Positions 1-9,400 of a DNA stretch of 64,000 bases are shown in pieces. Source of the DNA: Ardenticatenales bacterium (GTDB taxonomy: Bacteria; Chloroflexota; Anaerolineae; Promineifilales; Promineifilaceae); assembly GCA_020634515.1 (NCBI GenBank), contig JACKBL010000003.1:372001-436000 (forward strand), read 5' to 3'. Under the pieces are notes generated by a model. That model was not told the origin of the DNA. It did not search any database and saw only the letters and a program-made list of their open reading frames with translations. Position 1 is the stretch's first letter, and every line of letters begins with the position of its first letter. The position numbers were made by a program, and so were the translations under genes.

Positions 1-351
1 CTCATTCTGCGCGAAGGGGGTACGAGCCATTGGAACATCTACAACCAAACCCAGGGCGATCTGCGGATTTTTAGCTATCAGTTTGGCAATGGGGCCGACG
101 TCTTTTCCATTAAACCGGCAGGCAATGTGGGCATCGGCACCACAAACCCGCTTTCCCGGTTGGCCGTTAGCGGACTCCCAAATTCGGCCCCAGATGGCTC
201 TGGTTTCGGCGGCCTATTGTGCATCACCAACAACGGCAACATCTTCCGCTGCGGCGCGACGCGAGAAGTGGAAGCGATGCAGCAAACAATGCTGGATATG
301 GAAGCGCGCATTGAGGCGTTAGAGGCTGCGTTGCTACCGGAATCCGAATAA
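1..351 (+). CDS. C-terminal end of a fibre/surface-like protein (partial)
   Basis: The reading frame is open from the first base and stops with TAA at 349-351, so only the last 116 residues are present. The fragment contains NVGIGTTNPLSRL, a motif common in phage tail fibres and large secreted beta-rich proteins, where it often precedes a C-terminal chaperone or coiled-coil segment. The last 25 residues (REVEAMQQTMLDMEARIEAL) form a clear heptad-type helix, as expected for a trimerising tail. No intramolecular chaperone (S74) dyad is visible in this short end. The role is inferred as an extracellular structural or adhesion protein. It could equally be a repeat-rich cell-surface protein with no phage connection. 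Confidence 0.55.
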   Translation, partial: LILREGGTSHWNIYNQTQGDLRIFSYQFGNGADVFSIKPAGNVGIGTTNPLSRLAVSGLPNSAPDGSGFGGLLCITNNGNIFRCGATREVEAMQQTMLDMEARIEALEAALLPESE

Positions 352-364
352 TCCCGTAGCCAGC

Positions 365-396
365 AAAGCCCGATTTTTGACAAAAATCGGGCTTTT
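365..396 (+). terminator. Rho-independent terminator between the fibre-like gene and nfo
   Basis: A 14-15 bp inverted repeat (arms AAAGCCCGATTTTTG and CAAAAATCGGGCTTT) ends in a short T run, 14 bases after the upstream stop codon. It probably ends the fibre-like transcript before the endonuclease IV gene. Confidence 0.75.
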
Positions 397-418
397 GACA
401 AGACAAGAGGAGTTCTTC

Positions 419-1294
419 ATGCGATTAGGCGCACACATGAGTACGGCAGGGGGCGCGTACAGGGCGTTTGCCCGCGGCGATGAGGCCGGCTGCGATACCA
501 TGCTCATCTTCACCAAAAGCAACCGCCAGTGGAAGGCGAAACCGATCACGGAGGCGGACGTCGCCGCTTTCCGGGAGGCGCAAGCCACGTACAGCCACAT
601 CGACCCCGTGGCCGTCCACGCCAGCTACCTGATCAACGTGGCCTCCCCGGACCCGGCCCTGTGGGAAAAATCGTATCAGGCGCTCAAGGACGAGGTGGAG
701 CGGGCGGATGCGTTTGGCCTGTCGTTCCTCACCTTCCATCCCGGCTCTTTCGTCAACGGTGACGAGCAATCCGGGCTGGACGCCATCGCGCGGGCGCTGA
801 CGCGGCTGCTGCAAGAGACGGAACAGTGCCAGACCACCATCTGCCTGGAGACAATGGCCGGGCAGGGAACCAATTTGGGTGCGAGCTTTGCGCAGTTGGC
901 TTACCTGCTGGCGGAAAGCGGCCCGCATCCGCGCCTGGGCGTCTGCTTCGACACTTGCCACGTTTTTGCCGCCGGCTACGACATCCGCACCCCGGAAACC
1001 TACGCGCAAACGATGACGGCGTTTGACCACGCCATTGGCCTGGAGCAAATCCGGTGCTTCCATTTCAACGACAGCCAGCATGGGCTGGGCGAGAACAAAG
1101 ACCGGCACGCGCATATCGGCCAGGGGCAGATTGGTCTTGCCGGCTTCGCCAATTTCGTCAACGATCCGCGCTGGGCCAACCATGCCGCGCACCTGGAAAC
1201 GAAGCCCACGGAGAAGGATGAGGAAGGGCGGGAGATTGACATGAATCAGGTGAACCTGGCTACGCTGCGCGGACTTATCACGCTCTCGGATTAG
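419..1294 (+). CDS. nfo: Endonuclease IV (AP endonuclease 2 family)
   Basis: Cleaves DNA 5' to abasic sites in base excision repair, using a trinuclear zinc centre in a TIM barrel. The 291-residue protein has the usual family length and the metal-ligand motifs in order: MRLGAHMSTAGG at the N-terminus, FHPGSF, CLETMAGQG, GVCFDTCHVFAAGYD, HFNDSQ, and DRHAHIGQGQIG. The C-terminal ET motif is present as HLETKP rather than the more common LETP, a small deviation. The ATG at 419 is chosen because AGGAG lies just upstream and the family starts with RLGAH; an earlier in-frame start would read into the terminator. An SDR gene follows after 5 nt, suggesting co-transcription. Confidence 0.95.
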   Translation: MRLGAHMSTAGGAYRAFARGDEAGCDTMLIFTKSNRQWKAKPITEADVAAFREAQATYSHIDPVAVHASYLINVASPDPALWEKSYQALKDEVERADAFGLSFLTFHPGSFVNGDEQSGLDAIARALTRLLQETEQCQTTICLETMAGQGTNLGASFAQLAYLLAESGPHPRLGVCFDTCHVFAAGYDIRTPETYAQTMTAFDHAIGLEQIRCFHFNDSQHGLGENKDRHAHIGQGQIGLAGFANFVNDPRWANHAAHLETKPTEKDEEGREIDMNQVNLATLRGLITLSD

Positions 1295-1299
1295 TCGCT

Positions 1300-2088
1300 A
1301 TGACATCCCTGGTGGACAGATACGGGCCGTGGGCGCTGGTGACGGGGGCGTCGGCGGGGTTGGGGGCGGAGTTTGCGCGCCAGTTGGCGGCGCATGGCCT
1401 GAATCTGGTGCTGGTGGCGCGGCGCAAGGAGCGGCTCTACGATTTGGGATATGCGCTACAGGAGGCGCATGGCGTGGAGGCGGTGGCGGTGGGGCTGGAC
1501 CTGTCGCGGGAGGATTTCTGGCCGACGCTGGCGCGGGCGACCGAGGGGCTGGAGGTTAACCTGCTGGTGAATAATGCGGGGTTCAGCCTGACGGGTGCGC
1601 TGACGGAACTGCCGTTGGAACGACAGATTGAGATGCTGCACCTGAACTGCCGCGCGCCGCTGATTTTGAGCCATGCGTATGGGGGCTTGATGCGGGAGCG
1701 GGGACGCGGGGGGATTGTGTTTATGTCGTCGATTGTGGGGTTTGTGCCGACGCCGAACTGGACGAATTATGCCGGCACAAAAGCCTACAATCTCTTCCTC
1801 GGTGAAGGGATGGCGGCGGAGATGCGGCGGCACGGCGTGGACGTCCTGGTGGTTGCCCCCGGTCATACGCGCACGGAGTTTCATGAAAATGCCGGCATTG
1901 GCCCCCTCCTCCCCATGGAACCCGCCGCCGTCGTCCGCGAAACCCTGAACAACCTCGGCCAGACCCACCTCATCATCCCCGGCAGCGCCAACCGCCTCCT
2001 CGTCTTCCTCCCCCGCTTCCTCCCCCGTCGCCTCAACGCCCGCGTCTCCGGCCTCATCGTCAAAGGACTTCAAGGATTGGTTCCATGA
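1300..2088 (+). CDS. Short-chain dehydrogenase/reductase (classical SDR)
   Basis: NAD(P)-dependent oxidoreductase of 262 residues with a Rossmann fold. It shows the cofactor motif TGASAGLG near residue 16, the NNAG motif near residue 90, a catalytic Ser in FMSSIVG and YAGTK as the YxxxK dyad. The C-terminal tail (FLPRFLPRRL) is basic and hydrophobic, similar to SDRs that act on lipid or steroid-like substrates, but the substrate cannot be read from sequence. Its end overlaps the next gene by 4 nt (ATGA at 2085-2088), so the two are probably translationally coupled. Base use changes abruptly near 1890, G-rich before and C-rich after a TGCCGGCA site. Confidence 0.85.
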   Translation: MTSLVDRYGPWALVTGASAGLGAEFARQLAAHGLNLVLVARRKERLYDLGYALQEAHGVEAVAVGLDLSREDFWPTLARATEGLEVNLLVNNAGFSLTGALTELPLERQIEMLHLNCRAPLILSHAYGGLMRERGRGGIVFMSSIVGFVPTPNWTNYAGTKAYNLFLGEGMAAEMRRHGVDVLVVAPGHTRTEFHENAGIGPLLPMEPAAVVRETLNNLGQTHLIIPGSANRLLVFLPRFLPRRLNARVSGLIVKGLQGLVP

Positions 2089-3437
2089 GCAACAGCACCC
2101 GCCTCTCCGATCTGCGCAACATCGGCCAGCAAACCGAACGCTGGCTCCACGCCATCGGCATCCACAACCTCTCCCAACTGGAGGCCGTCGGCCCCGTCGC
2201 CGCCTACCGCCAACTCCAGGACCTGGGCTACAACGTCAGCCTCAACCTCGTCTACGCCCTCCAGGGCGCCATCATCAACGCCCCCTGGAACGAACTACCC
2301 CCCGCCTTGCGCGAGCAACTGCGCGCCGAAGTATCCGCGCTGGCCCGACACGCGCCCGGTGATGCCCCCCTCTTCATCGTCGATGGACACCTGGACATCG
2401 CCTACAACAGCCTCAAGTTCAACCGCGACTTCCGCCACACCGTGGCCGAACTGCGGCAGCAAGAAGCGGATGCCCCCTCCCCCAATGGTATCGCCACCAT
2501 CTCCCTGCCCGACCTGATACAGGGTGGCGTGGGGCTGGCCCTCGCCAGCATCTTCGTCATGCCCCTGAAGTCCCCCATGAAGTTTGTCTACCACGAGCCG
2601 ACCACCTATGAAGATGGGCGCGACGCCCACCGCAAAGGCATGGCGCAGTTGGATTACTATCACCGCCTGGCGGACGAAATCGAAGCGGTGCGCCTGGTCA
2701 CGGACCGGGCGGCGCTGCAAGAAGTGGTCGCCAGCCACCAACCGGGCCAGACGCCGCTGCTAGGCATTGTGCCGGCAATGGAAGGAGCAGACCCCATCCG
2801 CGAACCGGAGGAACTGGAGCAGTGGATTGCGCGCGGCGTGCGCAGCATTGGCCTCGCCTGGGATGATACGCGCTACGCGGCGGGTGCGTGGCGCGATCAG
2901 GGCGGCATTACGCCGGATGGGTATCGCCTGATGGAGATGATGGCTGACTATGGGCTGCTGCTGGACATCACCCACCTCAGCGAAATCGCCAGCCTGGAAG
3001 CGTTGGACCGCTACCAGGGAACCGTCGTAGCGACCCACTGCAACGCCCGCGCCCTGGTTCCCGGTCCGCGCCAGCTCAGCGATCAACAGATTCGGCTCAT
3101 TGGCGAGCGGGATGGCCTGATGGGGGTGGTGTTGTACAACGTGTTCCTGCGCGCCGGCTACCGGAAGGGAGACCCCAAGGCGCAGGTGACGCTGGATCAT
3201 GTGGTGGCGCATATTGACCACATCTGCCAGGTTTTGGGAGACGCAGCGCATGTGGGCATTGGCAGCGACATGGATGGCGGCTTTGGCGCGGGGGATATTC
3301 CCACGGGTCTGGATTCGGCGGCGGACCTGCCCAATCTGGCGGCGGCGCTGCGGCAAAAAGGGTATCGGGAGGGGGATGTTGCCGGCATTATGGGCGGCAA
3401 CTGGCTCAATCTGCTCCAACGCAGCTTCAATCACTAA
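2085..3437 (+). CDS. TfoX C-terminal-like domain fused to M19 (membrane dipeptidase family) peptidase
   Basis: 450 residues. Residues 1 to about 85 resemble the TfoX C-terminal helical domain (RLSDLRNIGQQTERWLHAIG then LSQLEAVG and AYRQLQDLG). From about residue 98 the protein is an M19 zinc dipeptidase: the metal motif DGHLD, a Glu in MEGADPI, the conserved helix LLLDITHLSE, ATHCNARAL, and GIGSDMDGGFG near the C-terminus. M19 enzymes cleave dipeptides including D-amino-acid-containing ones. There is no signal peptide, so the enzyme is probably cytoplasmic, unlike the anchored animal homologue. The TfoX-like domain at the N-terminus is unusual and may be a protein-binding module. Coupled to the upstream SDR by a 4-nt overlap. 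Confidence 0.85.
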   Translation: MSNSTRLSDLRNIGQQTERWLHAIGIHNLSQLEAVGPVAAYRQLQDLGYNVSLNLVYALQGAIINAPWNELPPALREQLRAEVSALARHAPGDAPLFIVDGHLDIAYNSLKFNRDFRHTVAELRQQEADAPSPNGIATISLPDLIQGGVGLALASIFVMPLKSPMKFVYHEPTTYEDGRDAHRKGMAQLDYYHRLADEIEAVRLVTDRAALQEVVASHQPGQTPLLGIVPAMEGADPIREPEELEQWIARGVRSIGLAWDDTRYAAGAWRDQGGITPDGYRLMEMMADYGLLLDITHLSEIASLEALDRYQGTVVATHCNARALVPGPRQLSDQQIRLIGERDGLMGVVLYNVFLRAGYRKGDPKAQVTLDHVVAHIDHICQVLGDAAHVGIGSDMDGGFGAGDIPTGLDSAADLPNLAAALRQKGYREGDVAGIMGGNWLNLLQRSFNH

Positions 3438-3467
3438 CATCGCATCACCTTCCTGGAAGCTAACCTC

Positions 3468-4040
3468 ATGCCTCGACTACGCCCCGGGCAACCCGCCCCC
3501 AACATCACCCTTTCCTTGCTGGATGGCCACCCGGCCCCCCTCGCCTCCTACTGGAGCAACAATCGCTCCTTGCTGCTCATCTTCCTGCGCCACCTGGCCT
3601 GACTGCCGTGCCGAGACCATGTGGCACAGGTTGTGTCCCACCACGCGCAAATTCAAGCAACGAACACCGATGTCGTCACCATCTCTTTTGGCACGCCCTA
3701 CTGGGCCCACGTCTGGCTGCAAGAAACGCAATCCCCCTTCCCCTTCCTGGTGGACCCGGAGCGCGCGGCCTACCGCGCCTACGGTCTGGAAGCCTCCGTT
3801 TTTCGCTCCTGGAGTCCGGCCAACTTGTGGTACTATTCCAAAGCCGTGCTGCAACGGCGGGAAACATTCGGCAAACGCGGCGATCCGCACCAGCTAGGCG
3901 GCGATTTCATTATTGACGCGCGCGGCATCGTCCAACTGTCGCACCCCAGCCGCGACCCCACGGACCGCCCCTCCATGGCCCGGATTTTAGCGGTCCTCCA
4001 AAGGAATCTTCCCGGAAGCTCGGAGCTTGCGGGAAGGTAG
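3468..4040 (+). CDS. Probable selenoprotein: AhpC/TSA-like (Prx-like) protein with UxxC in place of CxxC
   Basis: A single thioredoxin-fold reading frame runs from ATG 3468 to TAG 4038-4040 (190 residues), interrupted only by an in-frame TGA at 3600-3602, codon 45. The residues around it, FLRHLA-TGA-LPCRDHVAQ, match the active site of AhpC/TSA Prx-like proteins (RHFGCxxCREH), with TGA exactly where the first Cys of CxxC belongs. Downstream conservation continues (PFPFLVDPERAAYRAYGL, GGDFIIDARG), and a stem-loop with a GGT loop lies at a suitable distance. Selenocysteine insertion is therefore the best reading. Alternatives are a nonsense mutation or a sequencing error of TGC. The last ten residues (NLPGSSELAG) and the stop codon come from a REP palindrome inserted at the 3' end. 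Confidence 0.7.
3621..3641 (+). promoter_or_regulatory. Candidate bacterial SECIS stem-loop
   Basis: Eight base pairs (GTGG+CACA with TGTG+CCAC, and a 2-nt TC bulge on the 3' side) close a three-base GGT loop whose first G lies 27 nt after the TGA. Known bacterial SECIS elements have a small loop with G in its first two positions, some 16-37 nt after UGA, so the geometry fits. Folding was done by eye. Confidence 0.5.
4008..4036 (+). repeat. REP-type palindrome (CTTCCCGGAAGCT family), coding
   Basis: Arms CTTCCCGGAAGCT and AGCTTGCGGGAAG (one mismatch) with a short loop. It lies inside the 3' end of the selenoprotein gene and provides its last codons. Same family as the palindromes around the RAYT gene at 23.3-24.1 kb. 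Confidence 0.8.
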
Positions 4041-4051
4041 CTGAACCACCT

Positions 4052-4948
4052 ATGTACCAAACCATCATCCTGGCGGATGACGGCGGCGTTATCCACCGCT
4101 ACCCAGACTTTGCCTCCCAATTCGTGGCCGCGCGGCATGTGGATGTCTGGCTACCGCCAAACTACGCGCCGACGAACGACGCCCGCTTGCCCGTCATCTA
4201 CATGCACGACGGAAAAAACCTGTTCGACCCCACGATTGCCAACACCGGCGTTGATTGGGGCGTGGATGAGGCGGTCACACGCCTGACGCAGGCGGGCGTG
4301 ATCGCCGGAGCCATTGTCGTGGGCGTCTGGCACAGCGACACACGCTGGCGCGACTACATGCCACAAAAACCGGTGGAACAGGCAGCAGCCGCTCTGCTGG
4401 CCCCCTTCATCGCCCAAAACGGCGGCCCGCCGCAATCAGACGCTTATCTCCGCTTCCTCGTCACGGAAGTGAAGCCCTTTATTGACGCCGCCTACCGCAC
4501 CCGCCCCGGTCAACCGCATACCTTCATCATGGGTTCCAGCATGGGCGGTCTCGTCTCCCTCTATGCCCTCAGCGAGTACCCCCGAATTTTCGGCGGCGCG
4601 GGTTGTCTTTCCACCCATTGGCCCGCCGGCGGCGCGGCTCTGGTGACGCAAATGGCCGCCGCCGTGCCCGCGCCCGGTCAGCATCGGCTGTATTTTGACT
4701 ATGGCACGGAGGGGCTGGACGCCAATTATGAGCCGTTTCAGCAGCAGATGGACGCGCGGCTGCGGCGGATGGGCTACCAGTTCGGCGAGGATTGGCTCAC
4801 GCGCAAGTTCTCCGGCGCGGACCATTCGGAAACGGCCTGGCAGGCGCGGGTGGAGATTCCTCTGCGCTTCTTGCTCTCTGGAGATTGGACCAATTTCACG
4901 CGCTCAATGGCGATTTTCACCAGAGCAAATTGGTCCAATCTGGCTTAG
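4052..4948 (+). CDS. Putative esterase, alpha/beta hydrolase of the enterochelin-esterase-like type
   Basis: 298 residues. The N-terminal beta-sheet region (HVDVWLPPNY), VIYMHDGKNLFD, and the nucleophile elbow MGSSMGGLVSLYAL (GxSxG near residue 156) are typical of PF00756 esterases. The catalytic His is probably in GADHSETAW near residue 255. No signal peptide is visible, so it should be cytoplasmic. The substrate is unknown. The final residues, from about LLSGDWTNFTRSM onward to the stop, are encoded by a MITE (4873-4965) that has replaced the native 3' end; natural homologues would be expected to end near LRFLL. The start codon lies 11 nt after the preceding stop. Confidence 0.8.
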   Translation: MYQTIILADDGGVIHRYPDFASQFVAARHVDVWLPPNYAPTNDARLPVIYMHDGKNLFDPTIANTGVDWGVDEAVTRLTQAGVIAGAIVVGVWHSDTRWRDYMPQKPVEQAAAALLAPFIAQNGGPPQSDAYLRFLVTEVKPFIDAAYRTRPGQPHTFIMGSSMGGLVSLYALSEYPRIFGGAGCLSTHWPAGGAALVTQMAAAVPAPGQHRLYFDYGTEGLDANYEPFQQQMDARLRRMGYQFGEDWLTRKFSGADHSETAWQARVEIPLRFLLSGDWTNFTRSMAIFTRANWSNLA

Positions 4949-4965
4949 TAGTTACCATAGTTGGA
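4873..4965 (+). mobile_element. MITE family A, left end missing
   Basis: Shares the body of the 95-bp MITE (CTCTCTGGAGATTGGACCAA ... AAATTGGTCCAATCTGGC) and the right terminus TTAGTAGTTAC ending at 4965. The left terminal repeat GTAACTACTAA is absent because the element merges with the esterase reading frame, so it is a truncated or recombined copy. Confidence 0.8.
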
Positions 4966-4978
4966 GTAAAGCAATATC

Positions 4979-5893
4979 ATGACAATACCAGGTTATCAGA
5001 CAATCATGCTTCCTCTCTTAAAGTTCGCGGCTGACGATCAAGAACACTCTCTACGCGAGGCGATTGATGCTTTGGCCGAAACGTATCAACTAACGGATGA
5101 TGAAAGAAAGGAATTGTTGCCGAGTGGTCAACAAGCTACTTTTGATAATCGCGTTGGGTGGGCACGTACCTATCTTAAGAAAGCCGGGCTGCTGATTGCT
5201 ACGCGGCGTGGTCATTTTCAGATCAGTGATCGTGGACACCAGGTCTTGGCGCAAAAGCCAACAGCCATCAATAACGCCTTTTTGAAACAGTTCGCCGAAT
5301 TTGTGGCATTCCAACAACCTCAAAAGACGAAGTACGAGCAAAATTCAGAGGATTCTGAAAGCGAAATGCACACGCCTGAGGAAGAAATCGAGGCTGCTTA
5401 TCAGAGAGTTCGGAGTGGGCTTGTGGTCGAGTTGCTACAAACGATCAAAAGCTGTTCACCCGCTTTTTTCGAGCGATTGGTTATCGACCTCCTCCTGAAA
5501 ATGGGCTATGGGGGCACTCGAAGGGACGCAGGCGCGGCCATTGGCAAGAGCGGCGATGGCGGTATTGATGGAATCATCAAGGAAGATAGGCTTGGGTTGG
5601 ATATTGTCTATATTCAAGCAAAACGATGGGATAACAACAATACAGTTGGCAGACCGGAAATACAAAAATTCGCCGGTGCTTTACAGGGACAACGTGCCCG
5701 GAAGGGCATTTTTATCACAACTTCTGACTTCACTTCTTCGGCCCGTGAATATACGTCAATTATCGACAGCAAAATTGTCTTGATTGATGGCGACACGTTG
5801 GCGCAGTTGATGATTGATTTCAACATTGGGGTAACGAGCATAGCTTCATATGAATTGAAGCGCGTTGACTCGGATTACTTCACTGAAGAGTAA
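4979..5893 (+). CDS. mrr: Mrr-type type IV restriction endonuclease
   Basis: 304 residues. Residues 1 to about 100 form the winged-helix Mrr N-terminal domain (NRVGWARTYLKKAGLL, ISDRGHQVL). After an acidic linker (QNSEDSESEMHTPEEE), the C-terminal domain is the PD-(D/E)xK nuclease with GDGGIDGII and VYIQAKRWD near residues 190-215, followed by EIQKFAGALQGQRARKGIFI as in E. coli Mrr. Mrr enzymes cut modified (methylated) foreign DNA. GGAG at about 4963 sets the ATG at 4979. The gene is clearly less GC-rich than its neighbours and sits directly behind a MITE, both consistent with horizontal acquisition. No partner methylase is adjacent, as expected for type IV. Confidence 0.9.
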   Translation: MTIPGYQTIMLPLLKFAADDQEHSLREAIDALAETYQLTDDERKELLPSGQQATFDNRVGWARTYLKKAGLLIATRRGHFQISDRGHQVLAQKPTAINNAFLKQFAEFVAFQQPQKTKYEQNSEDSESEMHTPEEEIEAAYQRVRSGLVVELLQTIKSCSPAFFERLVIDLLLKMGYGGTRRDAGAAIGKSGDGGIDGIIKEDRLGLDIVYIQAKRWDNNNTVGRPEIQKFAGALQGQRARKGIFITTSDFTSSAREYTSIIDSKIVLIDGDTLAQLMIDFNIGVTSIASYELKRVDSDYFTEE

Positions 5894-5911
5894 TTTCAAG
5901 GGACAAAATCA

Positions 5912-6382
5912 ATGCACTTCAATGAAAAGGCCATCACCGATTTTTACACTTGTTTTGGGCGGCGGGATTATGCCGGCATGATCGCCCACTACGCCCCCCA
6001 AATCCACTTCACCGACCCCGTCTTTGACCTGCACGGCCCGCGCGCGGGCGGCATGTGGCACATGCTTTGCGAAAGCGGCCAGGATTTGCGCGTCACGTTC
6101 GCCAACGTGCAGGCGGACGAGCAACAGGGCCGCGCCCATTGGGAAGCGTGGTACACCTTCTCCACCACGGGCCGCGCGGTGCATAACGTTATTGAAGCCC
6201 GCTTCCAATTCGAGAACGGGCAAATTGTGCGCCACGTGGACAGTTTCAGCTTCTGGCGCTGGAGCCGTCAGGCGCTGGGGACAACGGGCTTGCTCCTCGG
6301 CTGGTCCCCCATCTTGCGCAACAAAGTACAATCCACCGCCAACCGCAACCTTGACCGCTTCCTGCAAGCGAGAGGTGAGTAG
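5912..6382 (+). CDS. NTF2-like (SnoaL-type) protein
   Basis: 156 residues with the cone-shaped NTF2 fold: an N-terminal helix (ITDFYTCFGRRDYAGMIAHY), the strand motif IHFTDPVFDLHGP, then alternating strands ending in the IEARFQFENGQIVRHVDSFSFWRWSRQ region. Members of this fold bind small hydrophobic ligands or act as isomerases or hydrolases, but no specific activity can be assigned. GGGA upstream supports the ATG at 5912. The 3' end faces the convergent histidine kinase gene about 50 bp away. Confidence 0.75.
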   Translation: MHFNEKAITDFYTCFGRRDYAGMIAHYAPQIHFTDPVFDLHGPRAGGMWHMLCESGQDLRVTFANVQADEQQGRAHWEAWYTFSTTGRAVHNVIEARFQFENGQIVRHVDSFSFWRWSRQALGTTGLLLGWSPILRNKVQSTANRNLDRFLQARGE

Positions 6383-6434
6383 CGAGAGGCAAGCTCACTC
6401 GCAAACCGGCAAACCCGCCACCCGCAAACCCCTA

Positions 6435-9400
6435 TCACCCGAACCGGTTCACGATCTCCAGGAGTTGGCGCGCGCGGAAGGGTTTTTGCAGATAGCCGTC
6501 TATGGCCACGCCCGCAAATGCGCGCATGGCCTGGCGTTGGCCGTAGGTGGAGCAAAGCACGAGGGTGAGGGCGGGATTGATGTCGCGCATTGCCGCGGAG
6601 ATACTGTGGCTGCCAGGAAGGGCCTGATCAAGAAAAATAAGGGCGATGTCTTGCCAGTTGTCGCGGTAGTGGGCAATGCCGGCATCTCCACTCTCCGCCT
6701 CCAGCACTCTCCAATCCTCCAACGCCAGAATATCGCTGATCGCCTGGCGCACCGACACATCCGCATCAATCACCAGCACCGATTTTTCGCGGTAAGGCGG
6801 AGCCACCGCCTCCTGCTCAATGGGAGGGAAAAATAACGAAAATATCGTGCCCTTGCCCGGTTTACTCTCGACTTGCAACCCACCATGATGCCCGCGCACA
6901 ATCCCCAGGACGGCCGCCAATCCTAACCCCCGCCCCGCGAATTTCGTCGTAAAAAACGGATCGAAAATACGCGAAATCGTCTCCCGCTCCATACCACAAC
7001 CATTATCGGACACGCGCAAACACACATAGCGCCCCGCCGCCAGCGGTTCCCCCGTAAACTGCCACACCTCCACTTGATTAGCCCCAATCGTCTGCACACC
7101 CGTCGCCACTTCCACCCTCCCCGGTTCGTCGCCAATCGCCTCCGCCGCGTTAATAATCAGGTTCATCACCACCTGCTGCATCTGCCCCTTATCCGCCAAA
7201 ATCATGGGTAACGATTCCGCGAACCGGGGACACATCTCCACGCCACGGGGCACGGCCACGGCCAGCAAGTGCAAATTCTCCTGAATGAGCGTGTTCAAAT
7301 TCACGGGGACAACCTGGAACTTGCCCTGGCCGGAATAAGCCAGCAGTTGCCGTGTCAGGTCGGCTGCCCGTTCGGCGGCGGTCACGGCCTTTTGGATATG
7401 GGGGAAGGCAGGGCTGCCTTCCGGCAAACGGGCGCGTGCCAGAGCCGTCTGTCCCATCATGGCTACCAGGAGATTGTTAAAATCGTGTGCAATCCCGCCG
7501 GCCAACACGCCCAGGCTTTCCAACTTCTGCGCCTGCCGTAGCGCCTCTTCCGTACGCTTGCGCTCGCTGACATCAATCACCACCACCTGCACGGCAGGCT
7601 GATCCTGATACTCAATGACGTTAGGAAAGATGTGCAACCAGACCAGCGTGCCATCTTTCCGCACGGCCTGGAGTTCGTGGTGCGAAGGTTGCGATGTCCG
7701 CGCCAGTTGGTGGCGAATGCGCTCATAAAGGGGTTGCTGGGAGGTGGGAACCAGATTGTCGATTTCTGGGGGAGAAAGGGCGAGCATTTCTTCCACGCTG
7801 TAGCCAATGATTTTGGCCGCCGCGGGGTTCACGAAGACAAATCGTCGCCCCTGGTAGACGACCAGGCCTTGCAGAGACTGTTCTAATAGCATTTGATAGG
7901 AGGCTTCGATCCGCCGCCGCTGCGAAATATCGACGAGAAAACCATGCGACAATCCTTGACCGCGCTCTTTCTCTACGCTGACGACGTGATGAATCCAGAC
8001 CACGCGCCCATCGGCGGCAATCATGCGATATTCCAGTTCGTAATGCAGCTTTTCGTCCGCCGCCTGCTGGTAATAGGAGACCGCCTTGTGCCTGTCGGCG
8101 GAGTGGAGATGACTAACCCAAAAATCAGGTTGATACCATTCTGCCTGCGGATAGCCCAGCAGGTCCACCGCCTGCGGTCCCACGTAGGTGAATTGAGACG
8201 TACCGAAGCGCGCTTCAAAGGGCACAACCCGCGTCGTCTCCACCAGTTGGCGGAAACGCATATTGCTTTCGTGCAGAGCCTCGTCGGACGACTTTCGCGC
8301 CAGGGCGCTGGTGAGAATGTCCGCGATGAGGCGAAACAGATCAAACAAGTCGTGGTCCCAGGCATTTTCGTGTGAATAGGAAACCAGCGTAAAATACCCC
8401 AGGAAATCCCCCGTAGCCGTGAGGGAAAAGGCGATGGCTGATTTGGCGCCTGATTCCAGTATCGTCTTGCGCTCGGCTACGGCATGAGCAGGAAGCGAGT
8501 TCACACTGGGCAGGTAGATGTGTCCGGTGCGGGAGAGATGCATTTTCAAGCGCAAACACTGCAATTGTGACATGGATTGGGGCTTGGACAGATCGGGACT
8601 GCTCCATTCATAGGCCAGGGCAAAGGTGTCGTCGGTATCCTCGACCAGCAGGTGAATGGCGGCCTGATCAACGTCGGCGAAGCGACAGGTTTCCGCGAGG
8701 GCCTCTTGAATTTTGGCGTCGATTTCGTTCGTGGGGCAGTTGATGAACTCCGTGGAGAGACGAGCGATAAAGAGCTGCATTTTCAAGCGGGTTTGCAGCA
8801 GGCGCTCCGTCCGTTTCTGGATGGATATGTCTCGATTGGTGGCGACGATGGCGACAGGTATGCCGGCATCATCCCAAACATACCGCAGCAACGCCTGAAT
8901 GTGTACCCGCTGCCCATCCTTGCGCTGCTGAACGATCTCCCCCTGCCAGAAACCGTCTTGTAGGAATTGCGCCTCCACCATTTCCGGCGTCATGCCAATA
9001 TACGCCGTGCGCAGCAGTCTGGGCAGCGAACGCCCAATCACCTCCTCCTCCCGCCAGCCATAAATCTCCCGCGCCGCACGATTCCAGCTCTGCACAACGT
9101 AATGCAAGTCCGTGGAAATGACCGCATCAGACACGTTTTGCAGCACCACCGCCTGATAGCGCACCTGTGCCTCCGCCTGCACGCGATCGGAAATATCGTG
9201 TACGATGGAAAATAGCAATGTGCGCTCCGCCATTGTAATGGGACTGGAATACACCTCCACGTTGCGCACCTCCCCGGAGGCCAGCCGATGCAAAAAGAGA
9301 AAATAGGCCCGCTCCTCGGCCTTCGCGCGCACCATTTCTTCTCGCACCTGCTCCGGCGGCAGCGTGTTGATGTCGGTGATGTGCATTTGCAGCAGATCAT

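Noticed and set aside
3603..3630. Hairpin CCGTGCC/GGCACAGG immediately after the TGA as the SECIS
   Set aside because: Its loop starts only about 10 nt after the UGA, closer than known bacterial SECIS elements; the GGT-loop hairpin at 3621-3641 fits better.
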